DNA from: an uncultured Bacteroidales bacterium
GTDB taxonomy: Bacteria; Bacteroidota; Bacteroidia; Bacteroidales; Paludibacteraceae
Assembly (NCBI GenBank): GCA_947164985.1
Contig: CAMUYI010000009.1
Coordinates: 1-64,000, forward strand
Reading direction: 5' to 3'
Length of the DNA stretch: 64,000 nt
Part shown: positions 60,890 through 64,000 of the stretch, piece after piece
Position numbering within the stretch: the first letter of the stretch is position 1
Layout: each line of letters begins with the position of its first letter
Translations under genes and position numbers: made by a program
Notes under the pieces: generated by a model
What the model was told of the DNA's origin: nothing
Databases searched by the model: none
Seen by the model: the letters and a program-made list of their open reading frames with translations, nothing else

Positions 60890-60951
60890 CATCGCTTTTT
60901 CGGAAACGGCAAGCTCTCGAGGTGAGAGAACCGACATCCCTCCGGAAAGCA

Positions 60952-61536
60952 ATGCAAATGAAAAACGTAGTAAATCGTGCCCTTGTGGCTAAGAAGAAAA
61001 AAAGAAATTATCCACGGCTTGCGCCGGAGGAGATCCAACAGAAGATTCAGCAGATGGGTCTCCAGTTATGTGAAGGAGTAGTACCGCGCCAAGGCAGAGT
61101 GAAACTCTATTGCTCCATTCAAGGTCTGTTCTTCACGCACTCACGCAGAGGGCTGAACCAGATTAAGCCCTTTGTGACCAAGAACTTTCGGTATAAGCCG
61201 AACGTCCATTCCAATTACCCGCGATTGTGTGCATTCGTAGGCAACCCCTATTGTCACCTGCTTGTCGCCAAAGCTTGGCTTGGTCCCAAACCCGGACCGG
61301 ATTATGTTCTGGATCACATCAATGGCAATATCCTTGATTGTCGCGTGGAAAACCTGCAATGGGTGACCGTTGCCGAGAATGTCAAACGAGCGAGGCTGCT
61401 GCGCGTGCTGCGGAGTATCGGACGTGACCCACGCAAGATGGGACGTGAAGAGCTGCTGACGATTTTCAGCAAGTACGAGTTCGAAGATCCGGCAAAGCGG
61501 ATGGAATATGAGATGACGCATCACATGGAGTGCTAA
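60952..61536 (+). CDS. HNH homing-type endonuclease
   Basis: The ATG at 60952 (MQMKNVVNRALVAKKKKRNY) follows GGAAAG and lies after the -7 box, so the longer upstream extension is rejected. The C-terminal half has the phage-type HNH signature: HLLVAKAWLGPKPGPDYVLD, then HINGNILDCRVENLQWVT and NVKRA. The N-half (GVVPRQGRVKLYCSIQGLFF) is probably the DNA-recognition part. Such nucleases are typical of phages and mobile elements, where they promote their own spread. The gene heads the right-hand gene train. Confidence 0.85.
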   Translation: MQMKNVVNRALVAKKKKRNYPRLAPEEIQQKIQQMGLQLCEGVVPRQGRVKLYCSIQGLFFTHSRRGLNQIKPFVTKNFRYKPNVHSNYPRLCAFVGNPYCHLLVAKAWLGPKPGPDYVLDHINGNILDCRVENLQWVTVAENVKRARLLRVLRSIGRDPRKMGREELLTIFSKYEFEDPAKRMEYEMTHHMEC

Positions 61537-61537
61537 A

Positions 61538-61598
61538 CCGACATCAGATGTCGGACTAATTGACAAAGAAAAAAATAATCTGTCCGATAATATCGGAC
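61538..61598 (+). repeat. Two 17-nt hairpin elements before the 146-aa gene
   Basis: CCGACAT-CAG-ATGTCGG (61538-61554) followed by TAATTGACAAAGAA, and GTCCGAT-AAT-ATCGGAC (61582-61598) followed by CAACAAAG. Both have 7-bp stems and 3-nt loops; the second ends 17 bp before the ATG. Confidence 0.85.
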
Positions 61599-61615
61599 GC
61601 AAACAACAAAGTATT

Positions 61616-62056
61616 ATGAAAGCAATCAATTTAACATCAGCTCTTATCGAAGCTAACAATATCAACCTGAACGGTGCAGACGCATTAGTGGAAACCTCAG
61701 TACTCAAACAACTCATTGAATCGTGCAAAGCGCGCGTTGAGGAACTGGAGCCGGAAGCCAAGAAACTTGCGGAAGCGGAATTGGCGAAAACAGGAGCCAA
61801 GAAAGGCAAGTTTGAGCACGCCGGACATCACTACACATTGGACAAAGACCAAGTGTTTGACCTCGTTGGCAAGCCGCAGAAATACACCATGCCGGAAGCG
61901 GTCACCTACCGTCAGAAAGCCAAAGAGCAAAAGGCACTCAAAGACCAATCATCCGTGCTGACAAAGGAAATGAAAGCCATCTATGATGCCTTCCCCATCA
62001 CGCACCCGAACATCACGCCGGACGAGGAAAAGAAAACCCTGAAATGTTTGGACTAA
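61616..62056 (+). CDS. Unrecognised 146-aa protein, helical
   Basis: The start MKAINLTSALIEANNINLNG is followed by a helical, Glu/Lys/Ala-rich segment (SVLKQLIESCKARVEELEPE, then AKKLAEAELAKTGAKKG), a short beta-like stretch (FEHAGHHYTLDKDQVFDLVG) and another charged helix. The C-terminus is Pro/Thr-rich (FPITHPNITPDEEKK). No signal peptide, no motif known to me. It sits in the gene train, 80 bp after the HNH gene and behind two hairpins. Possibly a phage-type accessory protein. Confidence 0.6.
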   Translation: MKAINLTSALIEANNINLNGADALVETSVLKQLIESCKARVEELEPEAKKLAEAELAKTGAKKGKFEHAGHHYTLDKDQVFDLVGKPQKYTMPEAVTYRQKAKEQKALKDQSSVLTKEMKAIYDAFPITHPNITPDEEKKTLKCLD

Positions 62057-62107
62057 AAAGAAAGGGCATAAGAAAAAGTAAGCAAAAAGAATTAGAAAGA
62101 AAAAACT

Positions 62108-62142
62108 TCCCCCTCCTCTACACACGTTGTAGGGGATTGGGG
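62108..62142 (+). repeat. Bulged hairpin before the 116-aa gene
   Basis: CCCCC-TCC-TCTACA, loop CACGT, TGTAGG-GGA-TT-GGGGG; a 14-bp stem with a TT bulge, then an A-rich ATTAAAGAAG directly before the ATG at 62162. No T-run follows, so it is not a terminator. Confidence 0.75.
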
Positions 62143-62161
62143 GAGGAAAATTAAAGAAGTT

Positions 62162-62512
62162 ATGAAGAAAGATTCTTTTGAGGTTATTTGGGCGTTTCTG
62201 GCTCCTGATGAGCAGCAGTTCGGCAACCGGAAAGAGGCTTGCAGGCGGCTTTGGAGCACGATTCCGATACCAAAACAGCGGCAGATATACGCGACGTTCG
62301 TCTGGCAGCGAGAGCAGCGGATTGAGATTGAGGAAAATCCGTATTTCGCCATCTCCCACTGCAATCCGAGACCGTTCAACTATAACGGGTCGAACGTGGG
62401 TTTGCCGAACGACACGAAGTTGTTCATAGCCAAGTACGGCGAACATTACGGGGTTTATAGCAAACTCGATACGGAAGCTTTTGAGATGGAAGACCGCAAA
62501 GCGTTTAACTAG
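62162..62512 (+). CDS. Conserved hypothetical protein of mobile elements, 116 aa
   Basis: MKKDSFEVIWAFLAPDEQQF, then GNRKEACRRLWSTIPIPKQR, an acidic/basic linker, and NPYFAISHCNPRPFNYNGSN in the middle. The C-terminal part (KLFIAKYGEHYGVYSKLDTE, then AFEMEDRKAFN) resembles a small domain I have seen only as an uncharacterised conserved protein in Bacteroidales mobile elements. No signal peptide or catalytic motif. It is preceded by an A-rich site and a bulged hairpin. Confidence 0.6.
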   Translation: MKKDSFEVIWAFLAPDEQQFGNRKEACRRLWSTIPIPKQRQIYATFVWQREQRIEIEENPYFAISHCNPRPFNYNGSNVGLPNDTKLFIAKYGEHYGVYSKLDTEAFEMEDRKAFN

Positions 62513-62579
62513 CTTGGCCTAAGACTCGTGCGACTACGGGCACAGCCCTTGTAAAGCACTACGTCTTGACCTACGCTTT

Positions 62580-62604
62580 CCCCACAAATTAAAATTTGTC
62601 GGGG
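62580..62604 (+). repeat. Hairpin before the HTH gene
   Basis: CCCC-A-CAAAT, loop TAAA, ATTTG-T(C)-GGGG; a 10-bp stem with one bulged base, 17 bp before the ATG at 62622. No T-run follows. Confidence 0.75.
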
Positions 62605-62621
62605 ACCCCAAATAAAATAAT

Positions 62622-62810
62622 ATGAAATCTAAAACTAAATCGGAATTGGCAAAGGCAGCGGGGGTGAGTGAAAGAACGTTGAGACGATGGTTGGCAGAGC
62701 CTTATATGCGAAAGCAACTGAGACCGTTTCACCTCAAAAAGAGACAGCGCACCCTACCTGCCAGAGCCGTTCAAAAAATCTGTGAGCACTATGTTATTGA
62801 AATTGATTAA
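62622..62810 (+). CDS. Small helix-turn-helix protein, 62 aa
   Basis: KSELAKAAGVSERTLRRWLA forms a clear helix-turn-helix in the first 27 residues, followed by a basic segment (KKRQRTLPARAVQKICEHY). It is probably a DNA-binding regulator or recombination helper. Similar 60-70-residue HTH proteins (DUF4248-like) accompany mobile elements of Bacteroidales. It overlaps the next gene's frame by about 20-30 bp, so the two are coupled. Confidence 0.65.
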   Translation: MKSKTKSELAKAAGVSERTLRRWLAEPYMRKQLRPFHLKKRQRTLPARAVQKICEHYVIEID

Positions 62811-63186
62811 AACGAGACAATATATCTCCGGCAGTCATTGCGAGGTATGGGAGATAAATCACGAGACCGGAAACCGTTTGTTGGGCGAAGTGTTTGTGCT
62901 GAACGAGCACCTGCCACTGGAACTGATCTACCGTGTGACGGTGAGCGTACGAGGGATTTGTATTCAGGGTCGTCACTGTGGTTGGCAATGGGAGTGTGAG
63001 AGACGCGAACAAGCCGTGACCGAGTATCTGAAAGTGGTACAGGAATGCCGCGAAGAGATACGCATTGAGGTTTGCGAGCCGGAGCCGAATCTGCCAGGCT
63101 ATCCGGAAGTGGACTATCATCCCGGCGATTTTGGAGAGGAATTCACTCCGATCATCGTCCCGCTAAATGAGGATTTTGACGAATAA
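62791..63186 (+). CDS. Unrecognised acidic protein, 131 aa
   Basis: The ATG at 62791 (MLLKLIKTRQYISGSHCEVW) is taken as the start; a GTG at 62782 is also possible. Beta-rich N-half (ELIYRVTVSVRGICIQGRHC), charged helix (REQAVTEYLKVVQECREEIR) and a very acidic C-terminus (DYHPGDFGEEF, then NEDFDE). No domain recognised. It overlaps the HTH gene by 20 bp and is followed by a 200-bp non-coding gap with repeats. Confidence 0.55.
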   Translation: MLLKLIKTRQYISGSHCEVWEINHETGNRLLGEVFVLNEHLPLELIYRVTVSVRGICIQGRHCGWQWECERREQAVTEYLKVVQECREEIRIEVCEPEPNLPGYPEVDYHPGDFGEEFTPIIVPLNEDFDE

Positions 63187-63206
63187 TTTTGCAAAATTTT
63201 ACTACG

Positions 63207-63246
63207 TAAACGGCCATAAACGGACACCACCGTCTGTGGCTGTTTA
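63207..63246. repeat. Long imperfect palindrome with symmetrical stems
   Basis: AAAC, GCCA and ACGG on the left pair with CCGT, TGGC and GTTT on the right, with a one-base mismatch, a 3x3 internal loop and a 6-nt apical loop. It lies in the non-coding gap after the 131-residue gene. The gap also contains AGCGCAAGGTCAGCG and a GTTGAAATGA-type direct repeat. Confidence 0.75.
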
Positions 63247-63337
63247 TATTGCGGAATAGGTGGGTAAGAGCAGCGCAAGGTCAGCGTAACCTCTGCTACT
63301 TGAAACGAACTTGAAATGAAGTTGAAATGATAGAAAA

Positions 63338-63352
63338 CCGCATTCAATGCGG
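63338..63352 (+). repeat. 15-nt hairpin element before orphan-B gene
   Basis: CCGCAT-TCA-ATGCGG, followed by CGTAATTAAC; same layout as the 17-nt elements, 43 bp before the ATG at 63396. Confidence 0.75.
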
Positions 63353-63395
63353 CGTAATTAACATACATTTATTAACCCCAAAAACCTAAATCACT

Positions 63396-63698
63396 ATGGC
63401 AAAGTATGAACCGATTGAGATGGTGAAGTCTTACAGCGGTAAGATTTGCGAGCACAGCGATGTGTATTTCGCGAAGAAGGGTAAGACCTTGTACACCGGT
63501 AAAATCTGTAACCCGCGTACCAAAGCGTTCAGCGCTGAGGAGTTGGCTCGTCAGGAGAAATTCCGTCAAGCCCGTGCGGCTGTGAAGGCTCTCACCGTGG
63601 AGCAGAAAACCGCTTATGCGGAGGCGTTTGCGAACCAAAAGAAGTATTCTTCGCTGCAAGGGTACATGTTCGCGAAAGAGTATGAGAAGTTGGCGTAA
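63396..63698 (+). CDS. Orphan family protein B, 100 aa, intact paralogue of 13908-14209
   Basis: MAKYEPIEMVKSYSGKICEH then SDVYFAKKGKTLYTGKICNP. The C-half is an Ala/Lys-rich helix pair (FRQARAAVKALTVEQKTAYA, EAFANQKKY) with a closing QGYMFAKEYEKLA. It aligns along its whole length with the frameshifted copy at 14 kb. There is no signal peptide. Two Cys (residues 18 and about 38) are conserved in both copies. It is followed after 64 bp by orphan family A. Function unknown, but the A/B pair is clearly a recurring unit. Confidence 0.75.
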   Translation: MAKYEPIEMVKSYSGKICEHSDVYFAKKGKTLYTGKICNPRTKAFSAEELARQEKFRQARAAVKALTVEQKTAYAEAFANQKKYSSLQGYMFAKEYEKLA

Positions 63699-63762
63699 GC
63701 CGCTTCTCTGCTCAAAACTGTAAAAATCTATGTCTAACAACCTAAAAAACCTTAACGAATTT

Positions 63763-64000
63763 ATGGCAAAAGTAGCATGGCAAGCCGGTATTGACTATGT
63801 ATCCGGCGCATTGTGTAAGTGCGGAAAGAAAGCCCCGCACAAACATGGTCGAATGCTGTTGGCGACGCACCGTAGGGCTGCGACTACGAGCGATTCGTGT
63901 AACCGCATCTATTTGCGTGACGAGTCGAACTTCGTGAAGTCGAATAGTACGAACTCTGTATGGGCTCGTCAGCGCTTCGAGGGAATTGCGGCTCTGGTCG
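63763..64000 (+). CDS. Orphan family protein A, C-terminus outside window
   Basis: The start MAKVAWQAGIDYVSGALCKC at 63763 matches the paralogue at 12810; an in-frame ATG at 63730 would add 11 residues. Conserved blocks are HGRMLLATHRRAAT, SCNRIYLRDES and RQRFEGIAALV. The frame is open to the window edge (79 codons visible, about 45 more expected). It sits directly downstream of orphan family B, as its relative does upstream of the left cassette. Function unknown. Confidence 0.7.
   Translation, partial: MAKVAWQAGIDYVSGALCKCGKKAPHKHGRMLLATHRRAATTSDSCNRIYLRDESNFVKSNSTNSVWARQRFEGIAALV

Noticed and set aside
61538..63352. Integron gene-cassette array with attC sites
   Set aside because: The hairpins are short, lack the paired GTTRRRY/RYYYAAC boxes, stand before and not behind the genes, and no integron integrase is seen.

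Overview
The window looks like a chromosomal segment of a Bacteroidota bacterium, most likely a Bacteroidales gut lineage. The evidence is a set of promoters of the TTG / 20-nt spacer / TAnnTTTG type (nine minus-strand or plus-strand copies read directly), secreted proteins with type IX secretion (T9SS) C-terminal domains, a fimbrillin-like lipoprotein, A-rich ribosome binding regions, and BspA-type leucine-rich repeats. Assignments rest on reading motifs by eye; no database search was run.

Layout. (1) 1-12.4 kb, minus strand: a 49-residue peptide, a fimbrillin-like lipoprotein, a 3362-residue surface protein and a truncated sugar-type MFS permease, apparently one operon from a promoter near 12.36 kb. 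(2) 12.4-15.1 kb, minus strand: a lysis-like cassette with a holin-like protein, a DUF5675 protein and a lipoprotein with u-spanin topology. It is accompanied by two small orphan families, one frameshifted in a T9 run, and a possible regulator. (3) 15.1-34.6 kb, minus strand: an operon of four very large secreted proteins (BspA/starch-binding; InlB-repeat/PKD/CARDB; Rhs/YD; cadherin-like/GWNW/T9SS) followed by an unrecognised 468-residue protein without a signal peptide. (4) 34.2-35.3 kb: mostly non-coding, with a 55-bp tandem array built on a 17-nt hairpin. (5) 35.3-40.0 kb, minus strand: hipBA with a heptamer repeat at the junction, a TonB-domain protein with DUF2130, and a CDF cation exporter. 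(6) 40.0-41.4 kb: a long inverted repeat whose ends match the 3' part of 5S rRNA, flanking a membrane protein gene. (7) 41.9-42.4 kb: three small genes. (8) 42.5-59.5 kb, plus strand: a dense defence island with a DUF262-DUF1524 (GmrSD-like) protein, a type IIG restriction-modification fusion, a second N6-adenine methylase, an AbiJ-type HEPN protein, a SIR2 protein, AbiH, a lipoprotein, a Cys-rich mini-protein, a large Avs-like STAND NTPase with an Mrr-like nuclease, a broken RhuM gene and a WYL regulator, closed by a strong terminator. (9) 59.5-64 kb, plus strand: a train of small phage- or mobile-element-like genes, many preceded by a compact hairpin. It ends with paralogues of two genes of the lysis cassette in region 2.

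How the parts fit. The first four island genes are tightly packed (30 bp, a 14-bp overlap, 18 bp) and could act as one composite restriction plus abortive-infection unit. Genes further along look like later additions; an 18-bp direct repeat brackets AbiH and its neighbour. The paralogues in regions 2 and 9 imply that two related accessory modules flank the surface-protein and defence regions. The strongest candidates for something undescribed are the phage-less lysis cassette, the four-part restriction/HEPN operon, the hairpin-led gene train with its tandem-array relative, and a shared non-canonical promoter at 41.8 and 59.5 kb.
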